NCBI GenBank assembly: GCA_000719695.1
Contig: JOHN01000011.1
Span: 62,001 to 126,000 of the forward strand
Length of the DNA: 64,000 nucleotides
Reading direction: 5' to 3'
Origin: Streptomyces sp. NRRL F-6131
Lineage (GTDB): Bacteria > Actinomycetota > Actinomycetes > Streptomycetales > Streptomycetaceae
The translations under genes and the position numbers were made by a program. Shown here piece by piece: positions 50,875 to 59,315 of the stretch. The number at the start of each line of letters is the position of its first letter. The first letter of the stretch is position 1. Under the pieces are notes generated by a model. The model was not told where the DNA came from and searched no databases. It saw only the letters and a list, made by a program, of their open reading frames with translations.

Positions 50875-51388
50875 GGATCCTCCAGGTGTGCGTGGAGCGG
50901 TGTGCGTGGAGCGGTACGTGCGGTGCGGTGCGGTGCGGAGCGGTGCGCGGACGTGCGGAACCGCCGGCCCGGGCCGCTGGGAAAGGCTCAACTGAGCTTC
51001 CCTGGGGCCGAGTTGGCTGATCCCTTGCGGGTGGGGAGGGGTCCGATGATGGTGCTGTTCGAATGTGGCGCTCAAGTGGATTTCCCTCCGGGCGAGCCCG
51101 GGTCGAACAGGGACATTTCGAGCACTCCCGGATGCGCCCCGGCGTACTCTCCGCCCGCCCTGGCCGCTGTCGCGGGGAGACGACCGCGAGCCGCGCGGCC
51201 GCCGCCCGATTCACTCGTTCGGATGGCCCACGGCGGCCCGCGATGACCCGCGGTGGCCCGGTGGCATCGGCATGGCGCCATGCTGACTGGACATGGCGCC
51301 ACGGGTGCGCCATGATGGCACCGAAGGGTGAGGCCGCAGCTGGGGAGCGCGCGGCCGCGACGGGGCATCGACACGGGGGCGGCACATC
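50875..51388. promoter_or_regulatory. Divergent control region with tandem G-rich repeat, hairpin and triple palindrome
   Basis: Between the exporter unit and the GtrA-like gene. (a) 50885-50940: imperfect GTGCGTGGAGCG and GTGCG repeats. (b) 50979-51003: GGGAA-GCTCA / TGAGCTTCCC hairpin. (c) 51270-51283: GCATGGCGCCATGC, a perfect 14-bp palindrome, followed by CATGGCGCCA at 51292-51301 and an inverted half-site pair in 51304-51322 (GGTGCGCCAT, GGCACC). The last group lies 67 bp before the GtrA-like start and looks like a cluster of binding sites for one regulator. Confidence 0.5.
51072..51116 (-). CDS. Possible 14-residue leader ORF
   Basis: ATG at 51116 with GGGAG 8 nt upstream encodes SLFDPGSPGGKST after Met. 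Its TGA overlaps a possible TTG start at 51075, itself behind GGAGGG, whose frame runs to 50785. This forms a cascade of short coupled frames ahead of the exporter. Very short, so weakly supported. Confidence 0.25.
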   Translation of the reverse strand: MSLFDPGSPGGKST

Positions 51389-51916
51389 ATGGAGTCAGCA
51401 CGGGGCGGGAAGCGGCACTCGGCGGCCGGGGGTCTCGTCGACTTCGCCCGCTTCGTCCTCTGCGGCGGCGGCGTGGGTCTCGCCTCCGGCTTCGCCGTGG
51501 CCGCCCTCGCCGCCCGGCTGCCCTGGGCCCTGGCCAACGCCCTGGTCACCGTGGTCGCCACGCTGCTCGCCACCGAGCTGCACGCCCGCTTCACCTTCGG
51601 CGCGGGTGGGCGCGCGACCTGGCGCCAGCACCTGCAGTCGGCCGGATCGGCGGTGGGGGCGTACGCGGTGACCTGCGCGGCGATGCTCGTCCTGCACCTG
51701 GTGCTGGTGCGGCCCGGCGCCGTGGTGGAGCAGGCCGTCTACCTCTCGGCCTCCGCGCTGGCGGGCCTGGCGCGGTTCGCGGTGCTGCGGCTGGTCGTCT
51801 TCGCGCGCCACCGTTCGCAGGCCGCCGCGACCGTCCGACACGCCCGCCTCGTGGCGGTGGCCGAGACCCGTGCCCCGGCCGGGGCCGGCCTCGAAGGGCT
51901 TTGCCGCGCCGCCTGA
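51389..51916 (+). CDS. GtrA-like membrane protein
   Basis: Protein of 175 residues with four predicted membrane helices (FVLCGGGVGLASGFAVAALA, ALANALVTVVATLLATELHA, AYAVTCAAMLVLHLVLV, AVYLSASALAGLARFAVLRL). The order GGGVG ... LPWALANA ... FTFG and the closing Arg-rich FARHR match GtrA, a family thought to flip polyprenyl-linked sugars. ATG 51389 lacks a strong ribosome site. No glycosyltransferase is adjacent here, so the substrate is unknown. Confidence 0.7.
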   Translation: MESARGGKRHSAAGGLVDFARFVLCGGGVGLASGFAVAALAARLPWALANALVTVVATLLATELHARFTFGAGGRATWRQHLQSAGSAVGAYAVTCAAMLVLHLVLVRPGAVVEQAVYLSASALAGLARFAVLRLVVFARHRSQAAATVRHARLVAVAETRAPAGAGLEGLCRAA

Positions 51917-51958
51917 CCCGGCACCCGGGGACGGCCGTCGTCACCCGGCCCGGGCGCG

Positions 51959-52807
51959 TCACTCACCGGCCCGGGCGTTCACCGCGGGCCGGGCGGCGTC
52001 CTTCTCCGCGTCCAGGGCCGCGAGGAGGCGCAGCCCGTCCTCGGCGGGGTCGCCGGGGGCCGCGGACAGCACCAGCAGCTCCAGGCCGGAGGCGTCCGGC
52101 AGGGCGAAGTTCTCCCCGTGCAGTTCCAGCAGCCCGACCAGCGGGTGCTGGTACGCCTTGCGTCCGTTGACCCGGGCGCGCACGTCCGCCCGGGCCCAGA
52201 GGCGGCGGAAGCGCTCGCTGCCCATGGACAGCTCGCCGACCAGCGAGGCCAGCCGGGCGTCGTCGGGGTACTTGCCGGCGGCCAGGCGCAGGTGCCCGAC
52301 CACGTCGAGGGTGCAGTTCTCCCAGTCCGCGTAGAGGCCGTGTTCGGTCTCCTCCAGGAAGAGGTGCCGGGCGGTGTTCAGGCCCGGCAGCGCCCGGCCG
52401 AGCAGCAGCTCGGCGAGGCGGTTCCCGGCGAGGACGTCCAGGCGGTGGTTCATGATCATGGCGGGGGCGCCGGTGACCAGGCCGAGGACGCGCAGCAGCT
52501 CCGGCCGGACCCGTCCGCCCGGGGTTCCGGCGCGGCGCCGCCGCTGGCGGGCGAGCCGGTGGAGGTGCCCGCGTTCGGTCTCGTCGAGGCCGAGGACGCG
52601 GGCGAGCACGTCGAGGACCTGCTCGGAGGGCTGGGTCGCCCGGCCCTGCTCCAGGCGCACGTAGTAGTCGACACTGACGCCGGACAGGTGCGCGACCTCC
52701 TCGCGGCGCAGCCCCTCGACCCGGCGCCGGTTGTCGGTGGGGATGCCGGCGGTCGCGGGGTCGACCCGGGCGCGCCGGGTCCGCAGGAAGCCTGCAAGAT
52801 CGTCCAT
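51959..52807 (-). CDS. XRE-family regulator with MmyB-like ligand-binding domain
   Basis: Protein of 282 residues. The N-terminal helix-turn-helix covers residues 10-75 (RREEVAHLSGVSVDYYVRLE), followed by the helical MLTR/MmyB-like ligand domain (NHRLDVLAGNRLAELLLG, FLEETEHGLYADWENCTLDV). Regulators of this kind usually repress a divergent oxidoreductase gene, as arranged here. ATG 52807 (MDDLAGFLRTRRA) fits the family start. Confidence 0.88.
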   Translation of the reverse strand: MDDLAGFLRTRRARVDPATAGIPTDNRRRVEGLRREEVAHLSGVSVDYYVRLEQGRATQPSEQVLDVLARVLGLDETERGHLHRLARQRRRRAGTPGGRVRPELLRVLGLVTGAPAMIMNHRLDVLAGNRLAELLLGRALPGLNTARHLFLEETEHGLYADWENCTLDVVGHLRLAAGKYPDDARLASLVGELSMGSERFRRLWARADVRARVNGRKAYQHPLVGLLELHGENFALPDASGLELLVLSAAPGDPAEDGLRLLAALDAEKDAARPAVNARAGE

Positions 52808-52946
52808 GCCCGCCAGTATGGCCGTGGCGCGGCCGGTGAAGGAGGCCCTGTCAGTACCAGGAAGTCCGGTCCGACGGAACTGCCGCCCCTGAACGCCGGG
52901 CGCCGCGGCGCCCAGGATCGAGGGCATCCGATCCGAAGGAGTTCCC
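52808..52946. promoter_or_regulatory. Divergent promoter region with 16-bp palindrome
   Basis: Contains the perfect palindrome GGGCGCCGCGGCGCCC at 52898-52913, and the ribosome site GAAGGAG before the quinone reductase GTG. Likely the operator region of the XRE regulator. Confidence 0.45.
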
Positions 52947-53726
52947 GTGAAGACGCTGATCGTCCACGCCCACCCCGAGCCCGCGTCGCTCAACAGCTCG
53001 CTGAAGGACCTCGCGGTCGCCACCCTGGAGGGCGCCGGGCACGAGGTGCGGGTGACCGATCTGTACGCCATGAACTGGAAGGCCACCGTGGACGCCGCGG
53101 ACTACGGACCCGCCGTCTCCGGCCCGCTGAGGGTCGCCCGGGACTCGGGCCGGGCCTTCGAGACCGGGACGCTCACCCCGGACGTCGTCGCCGAGCAGGA
53201 GAAGCTGCTGTGGGCCGACACGATCGTCTTCCAGTTCCCGCTGTGGTGGTACACGATGCCGGCGATCCTGAAGGGCTGGGTGGACCGGGTGTTCACCTAC
53301 CGCTTCGCGTACGGCGTCGGCGAGCACAGCGACACCAAGTACGGCGAGCGCTTCGGCGAGGGGACCCTGGCGGGCCGGCGGGCGTTGCTCTCCGTGACCG
53401 TCGGCGGCCCGGCCTCGCACTACTCGGCGCGCGGGATCAACGGCCCGATCGAGGACCTGCTGTTCCCGTTCCACCACGGCATCCTGTACTACCCCGGCAT
53501 CGAGGTGCTGCCGCCGTTCGTGGTGCACGGCACCGACCGGATCACCGACGAGGGGTACCCGGCCGTCGCCGAGGCCTGGCGGCAGCGCCTGCTCACCCTG
53601 GAGTCGACGGAGCCGATCGCCTTCCGTCGGCAGAACTCCGGTGACTACGAGATCCCTTCGCTGCACCTGAAGGAGGGGCTGGAGCCGGCCGGCCGCACCG
53701 GCTTCGGGCTGCACGTGCGCGCCTGA
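52947..53726 (+). CDS. NAD(P)H-quinone reductase, flavodoxin-like fold
   Basis: Protein of 259 residues of the NQO1/MdaB/KefF group. Seen: KTLIVHAHPEPASLNSS (flavin phosphate loop), FQFPLWWYTMPAILKGWVDR near residue 92 and GGPASHYSARGINGP. It uses NAD(P)H and FAD/FMN to reduce quinones by two electrons, protecting from quinone stress. The GTG at 52947 has AAGGAG 6-7 nt upstream. Divergent from the XRE regulator, which probably responds to quinones or related electrophiles. A small hairpin (53818-53835) follows. Confidence 0.9.
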   Translation: MKTLIVHAHPEPASLNSSLKDLAVATLEGAGHEVRVTDLYAMNWKATVDAADYGPAVSGPLRVARDSGRAFETGTLTPDVVAEQEKLLWADTIVFQFPLWWYTMPAILKGWVDRVFTYRFAYGVGEHSDTKYGERFGEGTLAGRRALLSVTVGGPASHYSARGINGPIEDLLFPFHHGILYYPGIEVLPPFVVHGTDRITDEGYPAVAEAWRQRLLTLESTEPIAFRRQNSGDYEIPSLHLKEGLEPAGRTGFGLHVRA

Positions 53727-53957
53727 CCGCGCCCGTTCGGGTGGGCGCCGTCGGCGGCCCGGGTCATTCGGGGCGGGACCGATCGGGTGAAGGGTGTTCC
53801 CGCAGGTCGGGCAGGGTGTCACGGCGTGGCGTGACGGCGTGTCACCACCCCGGTCGGAGCGGCCGGGTTGCGACGGGCGGCGGGCCGGGGCTCCGTGGAG
53901 GAGTCGGACCGAACGGTCCGTGACCGAACCTCCCCTCTCCGATCGGAGCCCTTTTCC

Positions 53958-54710
53958 ATGCGTACTGCCCAGACCCGTGTCGCCCGCCTCGCCGCCCTCG
54001 CCGTGCCCGCCGCCCTGGGGTTGACCCTGCTGACGGGGGCGGCCGGTGTGGCCCGGCCCGCCGCCGCGCCCGGTCTCGACGCCGCGGCCCAGCAGGCCGG
54101 GGTGCTCGGCGCGCTCGCCGGGGTGACTCAGCCGGCCGCGGAGCTGGTCGGACTGGCGGCGAAGGCCCCGGACGGCAAGGTGCCCGAGGCCGACGCGACC
54201 CGGCTGAAGGCCGCGGTCGCCACGGCGATCGAGAAGCTGCAGGCCGCGATGCCCGCTGCCGCCGCCCCGGAGGCTCCGGTCGCGGCGCCCGGGCTGCCCG
54301 TCGCCCCGCCCGTCGGTGCCCCGCCCGTCGCCGCTCCGCCCGTCGGCGCTCCGGCCAAGCCGCTGGTCGGCGTCCCGGCGTCCCGTGCGCGGGCGGAGCA
54401 GTCCGACCTGGTCGCGACCGCCGCCGCCAATCTGAAGAAGTCGGTGGACGAGCTGGCCTCCCCGGCCGCCGCGGCTCCGGCCGTGGACGCCCCGGCCGCC
54501 GGCGCACCGGCCGTCGGCCTCCCGGCGGTCGGCACCCCGGCCGTGGGGGCGACGGCCCCGGCCCCGGCCGCGGACGCCGCCGCCCCGGCCGCCAAGGTCG
54601 TCAAGGACACCGTCAACCTCGTCGCCGCGACCGTGCTCGGCAGCGGCCTGCCGGCCCCGGACCTCCAGGGCCTGCCCAAGCTCCCGGCCCTGTCCACCGC
54701 CACGAACTGA
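53958..54710 (+). CDS. Secreted Ala/Pro-rich low-complexity protein
   Basis: Protein of 250 residues. Sec signal in RVARLAALAVPAALGLTLLTG. The mature chain is Ala/Pro/Val-rich with repeats such as PVGAPPVAAPPVGAP and PAVGLPAVGTPAVGA, with two short helical parts (TRLKAAVATAIEKLQAAMP, VATAAANLKKSVDELA). No enzyme motif, and no LPxTG sorting signal. Possibly a cell-envelope or spore-surface filler protein. The ATG at 53958 has GGAG 10 nt upstream. Ends at a shared terminator. Confidence 0.7.
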   Translation: MRTAQTRVARLAALAVPAALGLTLLTGAAGVARPAAAPGLDAAAQQAGVLGALAGVTQPAAELVGLAAKAPDGKVPEADATRLKAAVATAIEKLQAAMPAAAAPEAPVAAPGLPVAPPVGAPPVAAPPVGAPAKPLVGVPASRARAEQSDLVATAAANLKKSVDELASPAAAAPAVDAPAAGAPAVGLPAVGTPAVGATAPAPAADAAAPAAKVVKDTVNLVAATVLGSGLPAPDLQGLPKLPALSTATN

Positions 54711-54720
54711 CCCACCGCCC

Positions 54721-54763
54721 GCCCTCGGTGCGGTCGCGCCTGGTGCGCGGCCGCACCGAGGGC
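54721..54763. terminator. Bidirectional terminator
   Basis: GCCCTCGGTGCGG (54721-54733) pairs perfectly with CCGCACCGAGGGC (54751-54763) between two convergent genes. Confidence 0.88.
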
Positions 54764-54856
54764 TGTGGGGGCAGGACCGGACCGCTCCGCCGCGGTCGGC
54801 CCTGCTCCTACGGCGTGGGGTCGACGGTCAGGACGACTCCCGCGAGCCGGCCCGGA

Positions 54857-57340
54857 TCAGGAGATCGTCCACTGCTGCAGCGGCGAGCCGGTGTTCGGTT
54901 GCTGGCTGACGAGGGCGCCGTCGGCGGCCGAGGCGGTGGTGAGCAGCAGTCCGCTGTTGACCGAGGCGACGCTGTACGAGCCGTTGGCGAGCCTGGTGAT
55001 GCTCCAGCGCTGGTTGGCGGCGCCGGTGCAGGTCCACTGGATGATCGCGGCACCCGCGGCGGTGGAGCCGCCGGTCACGTCGGCGCACAGGTCGGACCTG
55101 CCGTTGGTGAGCGTGTAGGACCCGTCCGGCTGCCGGGCGAACTGCCACTGCTGGTTGATGCCGCCGCCGGCGGTCCAGGTGATCAACCGGGTGCCGGCGG
55201 TGGTGCTGTGGTCCGGGTCGTCGAGCGCCTTCCCCCCGGTGGTCAGGGTGTGGGTGCCGGTGAGGAAGGGGCCGATCGTCCAGGTGAAGGCGGTCCGGGC
55301 GCTCGCCGTTCCGGAGGAGGCGGTGACGGTGACGGAGGAGGTCCCGGCGGTGGTCGGGGTGCCGGAGACCAGACCGGTGGCGCCGATGGACAGGCCCGCG
55401 GGCAGGCCGGTCGCCGTGAAGGTGAGCGGCTTCCCGGCGCTGTCGGTGGCCGACAGTTGCAGCGACACCGGGGTGTCGACGGTGCTGGTCCGGTCGCCGG
55501 GCGGGTCGATCACGACGGTCTCGGGCGCCGCGCCGGTCGGGGTGAGGGTGAGGGTCTGCTCGGCGGCCGTGCGGCCGCCGCCCACCGGGCTGCCGCTGGT
55601 GTCGGTCCAGACCCGGCCCGGGGTGGTCTCGGCCTGACGTCCGGCGGCGCCGGAGAGGCCGATCACCAGCCCGCTGTAGCGGTTGACGAGACGGAAGGTG
55701 CCCGGGGCGGAGGAGTTGCGGATCACCCACCACTGCTGGCCGACGGTCGGTCCGCTGCCCGGGGCCGCGGCGAGGGTGGGCGGTGCGCCCCAGGCCCGGC
55801 CGGCCGTCGTGGTGGAGTCGACGCCGAGCAGTCGGCCGGTGGCGGCGTTGGCGATCCGGTAGGAGCCGTCGCCGTTGGCGGTGAAGGTCCAGGACTCCAG
55901 GGCGGAGCCGGTGGGGGAGGCGGTCGAGGTGGTGGTCGCGCTGCCGGACACCTGGGCGAGGACGCGCCCGCCGCCGTTCGCGATCCGGTAGGTGGTGGAG
56001 GAGTCGACGGGCGGCGCGGCCGGGGTCGAGGAGCCGATGGTGAGGTTCACGTACTGTCCGCTCGCCTTGTTGGCGCAGCCGAAGGAGCAGTACGAGCGGA
56101 AGGACTTGCCGACGACGGCGGAGCCGGTGCGGCTGGCGCCGTCGAGGAACCAGCGGTACCAGGAGGCGGTGCGGTAGGCGCCGGTGTCGCCGAGCAGGAA
56201 CCACTTCTGGGTGGCGAGGTCGTCGGTGGCGTAGATCTGCTGCGGCGCGTTGCCGCTCTGGTCGACGGCCTGCGGCTCGGCGAGGTACAGGCCGAGGTGG
56301 GCGTTGTAGGTGACGTCCATGACGAACAGCGGCGAGGTCGCGGGCATCTTCCCGCCGGCGATCTGCTCGGCGGAGGTGCCGGGGTTCGCCGGGTCGTACT
56401 CGCGGTCGGCGGGGGTGTACCCGGTGGTGCTCGTCGCGTCGACGGGCACCATGTTGCTCTCCTTGCCCCCCTTGCCGGGCTGCGTCCAGGCGCCGTCGTA
56501 CCACTTCTGCCAGGAGTTCGGCGCCATCTTGGCGGAGATGGGGGCACGGGCGACGTGCTCGTGGAAGGCCTTCCAGCCGCCGGCCTTGTCGACCACCCGC
56601 GAGCCGTAGAAGACGTAGAAGTAGCCGGAGGCGGTGTCGACGTACAGGCGCTGGTCGCCGTCCCCGTAGTAGTACGTCTGCTGGGGGAAGGCGGTGGTGT
56701 CGCCCCGGGCGGTGCTGTGGGGCGAGGTGATGACGTGGTCCTTGATGGTCCACGTCCTGCCCCGGTCGGTGGAGACGGCGTAGTCGATGGCGTCGAAGTG
56801 CAGGCCGTCGCCGAAGGGCTGCGGCGTGAACTCGTTGTGCACCAGGCCGTACCAGTCGCCGGTGTCGGGGTCGACCCAGACGCCCGCGAGGTCGCAGAAG
56901 TTCTTCTGGGAGTAGCTGGAGCCGGCGGGCGGGGAGGTGGCGGTGAGGCCGGTCGGGCTGTTGTTGCACCGCCAGGTGGTGTCGTCGTTCCGGTCCTTCG
57001 GGTTGGCCGGGTTGACGGCGTTGCTGACGGGCGACAGGGCGGCGGTGTCGAGATCGGTGCCGGTGTAGAACTCCCAGTGGCGGACGTCGTTCGCGCCGTA
57101 CAGTGCCGCGGACTGCTGGAACCAGAAGCTCCCGTCCTTGTCGATGTACGGGGCCGCCGGGGTGTCGGTGGGGTGCGCGTAGGAGCCGGTCGATCCGACG
57201 GTGACGCTGTACGGGCCGGAGGCGGCCGAAGCAGCCGGCGCCGCCGGCGTGGTCGCCGCGGTCGCCGGCAGGGGGCTTCCGAGTGCCAGCAGGGCTGCGG
57301 CGAGCAGGGCGCCGCAGGTTCTCCTCCTGGGAGCTGACAT
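54857..57340 (-). CDS. Secreted glycosidase-like protein with ricin-type lectin domains
   Basis: Protein of 827 residues with a Sec signal (RTCGALLAAALLALGSPLPA). Residues 45-430 form a large domain with beta-propeller-like features (DKDGSFWFQQSAALYG, AVSTDRGRTWTIKDHV with an Asp-box-like S-x-D-x-G-x-x-W). Then a ricin B-like domain (YRIANGGGRVLAQVSG, 450-585), an Ig-like He_PIG domain (LSATDSAGKPLTFTATGLPAG, 600-680), and a C-terminal ricin B domain with QxW repeats (INQQWQF, ANQRWSI, PLQQWTI). Asp-box propellers occur in sialidases and other exo-glycosidases. As last gene of the sugar ABC operon it should release the sugar that the transporter imports. Confidence 0.8.
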   Translation of the reverse strand: MSAPRRRTCGALLAAALLALGSPLPATAATTPAAPAASAASGPYSVTVGSTGSYAHPTDTPAAPYIDKDGSFWFQQSAALYGANDVRHWEFYTGTDLDTAALSPVSNAVNPANPKDRNDDTTWRCNNSPTGLTATSPPAGSSYSQKNFCDLAGVWVDPDTGDWYGLVHNEFTPQPFGDGLHFDAIDYAVSTDRGRTWTIKDHVITSPHSTARGDTTAFPQQTYYYGDGDQRLYVDTASGYFYVFYGSRVVDKAGGWKAFHEHVARAPISAKMAPNSWQKWYDGAWTQPGKGGKESNMVPVDATSTTGYTPADREYDPANPGTSAEQIAGGKMPATSPLFVMDVTYNAHLGLYLAEPQAVDQSGNAPQQIYATDDLATQKWFLLGDTGAYRTASWYRWFLDGASRTGSAVVGKSFRSYCSFGCANKASGQYVNLTIGSSTPAAPPVDSSTTYRIANGGGRVLAQVSGSATTTSTASPTGSALESWTFTANGDGSYRIANAATGRLLGVDSTTTAGRAWGAPPTLAAAPGSGPTVGQQWWVIRNSSAPGTFRLVNRYSGLVIGLSGAAGRQAETTPGRVWTDTSGSPVGGGRTAAEQTLTLTPTGAAPETVVIDPPGDRTSTVDTPVSLQLSATDSAGKPLTFTATGLPAGLSIGATGLVSGTPTTAGTSSVTVTASSGTASARTAFTWTIGPFLTGTHTLTTGGKALDDPDHSTTAGTRLITWTAGGGINQQWQFARQPDGSYTLTNGRSDLCADVTGGSTAAGAAIIQWTCTGAANQRWSITRLANGSYSVASVNSGLLLTTASAADGALVSQQPNTGSPLQQWTIS

Positions 57341-57431
57341 GGGGGACTCCTCGGGTGATGCGGGGCGCGCGTCGGACGCGCCCCGGGCGGAACGGCCCCC
57401 CTCCGGTGCGGGGGTGGAGGGGGGCCGTGTC

Positions 57432-59315
57432 TCAGCCTTCCGACATGCGGAAGTCGTAGTCCGGCGGCAGGGGACGCCCCGGATGCACGGCGCGCCACAG
57501 GGTGTCGAGCGACACCTCGCCCTCGCGCATGTTGTCGACCCGGATCCCCTCGGCCAGCAGGCGTCGGACCCGGTCGTCGTCGCCGCAGGCACGGGCGGCC
57601 GTCGCCTCGGCCAGCCGGATCCGTCCGTGGGCGCGGGTGGCTCCCGGCAGGTCCTCGATCAGCGCTAGGGCCTCCTTCGGCCGGTCGGCGCGCAGCAGGG
57701 CGTCGAGCGCCTCGACGGCCAGCTCGCGCAGGCCGGGGCGCAGCCGGTGCGCCTCCACCAGGAGGTCGGCGGCGGTCCGCGGTTCACCGGTGAGGTGGGC
57801 CAGCGACCGCAGCGCCCACGGGGTCCGCCGCTCGGTGAGCGAGCGCTGCCAGGCCGCGCGGGCGGCGTCCGGCTCGCCGTCGGCCAGGAGGACCAGGCCG
57901 AGGTGGTAGAGCGCGTGCCAGTCGCCCGGGGCCCGCTCCAGCAGCGAGCGCCACCGTCCCCCGGTGACCGGGGCGGCCGGCGGGTCGCTGATCGGCAGGG
58001 TGCCGGTGGCGAGGAGTTCTCGCCAGGGCTGCTGTTCCGCGCCCGGACGGCCGAAGGGCAGCAGCGGGGAGGCGGGGAGCCGGCCGGCCTCGATCTCCAG
58101 GGCGCCCCAGCCCGGGCCGTCCGCGAGCACGGCGTCCGGGGCGCCGAAGGCGGCGGCCCCGGCGGCGGCGCGGTCCAGGTCCCCGGCCGGGAGGAGCAGC
58201 TCCAGTGCCTCGGCCGTGGCCGACCTGGCCCGCTCCCAGCTGCCGTGCACGGCCTCCGGGTCGACCTGGAGCATGCCGTAGGCCTCGGTCCACGACCAGG
58301 TCGCGCCGGCCGGCATCGGCAGGTGCTCCAGCTGGGTGCGGGCCAGGCCCGCCTGGATCTCCAGGTAGGGACGGTCCGGGCCGGACAGCCACTCCTGCCA
58401 GTGCCGGCCGCCGGTGGAGGTGCCCCAGCAGAAGAGCTTGCGTCCGCGCAGCAGGTCGGTGGACGCCTGGACCAGGCCCGTGCCGGTGCCGTCCAGCGCG
58501 GCGATCCAGCGGCGCTCGCCCTCGGGGAGGTCGAAGAAGTAGTCGGCGGCCCGGGCGACCCGCCCGGGGTAGCTGCGGTCGGCGCCGTCCGGCCGGGGGA
58601 AGGGCACCCGCCGGAGGGAGCTGACGTAGTCGCAGTGGAACGCGTGGTCGGTGGGGGCGACCACCCGGGTGTCCGCACTCTCCGGCACGGCGATGTTGGA
58701 CCACCAGTAGACCGGTGTCTCCTCGGCGGAGGGGTTGTGGACCTCGACGTGGACGTGGAGCACGGGGGAGCCGGCGGGCAGCCAGGCGTCGATCCGCAGG
58801 ACGAGGCGGCGCAGCCGCTCGAAGGCGAACATCCGCAGCACCGGGGTGCCGTCGGCGGCCGTGACGCGGGCGGTGTGCAGCGGCTCGCAGGTCAGCGGCC
58901 AGTGGCCGGTGGTACCGAGGTTCCACTCCACGCCGCCGGCCAGCCAGGCGTCCCGCAGGGCGAGGTTGGCGGGTTGCAGCACGCGGTTGCGGTGCAGCAG
59001 CTCCCGTCCGGTCGGCCGGTGGACGAGCGACCAGAGGCGGCCCCCGTACCCGGGGAGGAAGGTGGCGGTCAGCACGTCGTTCTCCAGGACGACGCTGGTG
59101 ACCTCGCGGACCGTCCGGTCGCGGTCGTAGCCGTCCTGCCGGGTGTAGGGGAGCAGCGAGTGCGGTGCCCCGTAGGCGAGGCCCCGGCGCATCTCCTCGT
59201 CGATCCCGTCGCCCTCGGCGGCGTAGGTGGAGATGCCGTGCAGGATCGGCAGGGTGCCGACCGGGTCGGCGGCTCCCTCGATCCGCAGGGGTTCGGTGCG
59301 CAGTGTCGAGGTCAT
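57432..59315 (-). CDS. DUF5107 protein with C-terminal TPR-like repeats
   Basis: Protein of 627 residues, no signal, so cytoplasmic. The N-terminal 370 residues match the DUF5107 / galactose-mutarotase-like beta-sandwich (LPGYGGRLWSLVHRPTGREL, GGVEWNLGTTGHWP, NPSAEETPVYWWSNIA). The rest is helical with TPR-like units (DWHALYHLGLVLLADGEPDA and others). Homologs lie with sugar ABC transporters and glycosidases and may act on or sense carbohydrates. ATG 59315 overlaps the permease stop (ATGA). Confidence 0.85.
   Translation of the reverse strand: MTSTLRTEPLRIEGAADPVGTLPILHGISTYAAEGDGIDEEMRRGLAYGAPHSLLPYTRQDGYDRDRTVREVTSVVLENDVLTATFLPGYGGRLWSLVHRPTGRELLHRNRVLQPANLALRDAWLAGGVEWNLGTTGHWPLTCEPLHTARVTAADGTPVLRMFAFERLRRLVLRIDAWLPAGSPVLHVHVEVHNPSAEETPVYWWSNIAVPESADTRVVAPTDHAFHCDYVSSLRRVPFPRPDGADRSYPGRVARAADYFFDLPEGERRWIAALDGTGTGLVQASTDLLRGRKLFCWGTSTGGRHWQEWLSGPDRPYLEIQAGLARTQLEHLPMPAGATWSWTEAYGMLQVDPEAVHGSWERARSATAEALELLLPAGDLDRAAAGAAAFGAPDAVLADGPGWGALEIEAGRLPASPLLPFGRPGAEQQPWRELLATGTLPISDPPAAPVTGGRWRSLLERAPGDWHALYHLGLVLLADGEPDAARAAWQRSLTERRTPWALRSLAHLTGEPRTAADLLVEAHRLRPGLRELAVEALDALLRADRPKEALALIEDLPGATRAHGRIRLAEATAARACGDDDRVRRLLAEGIRVDNMREGEVSLDTLWRAVHPGRPLPPDYDFRMSEG

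Noticed and set aside
50785..51116. Class III lanthipeptide precursor, because SLFDPG resembles the LFDLQ leader motif
   Set aside because: The ORF is only 14 residues, has no Cys-rich core, and no lanthionine synthetase is nearby.
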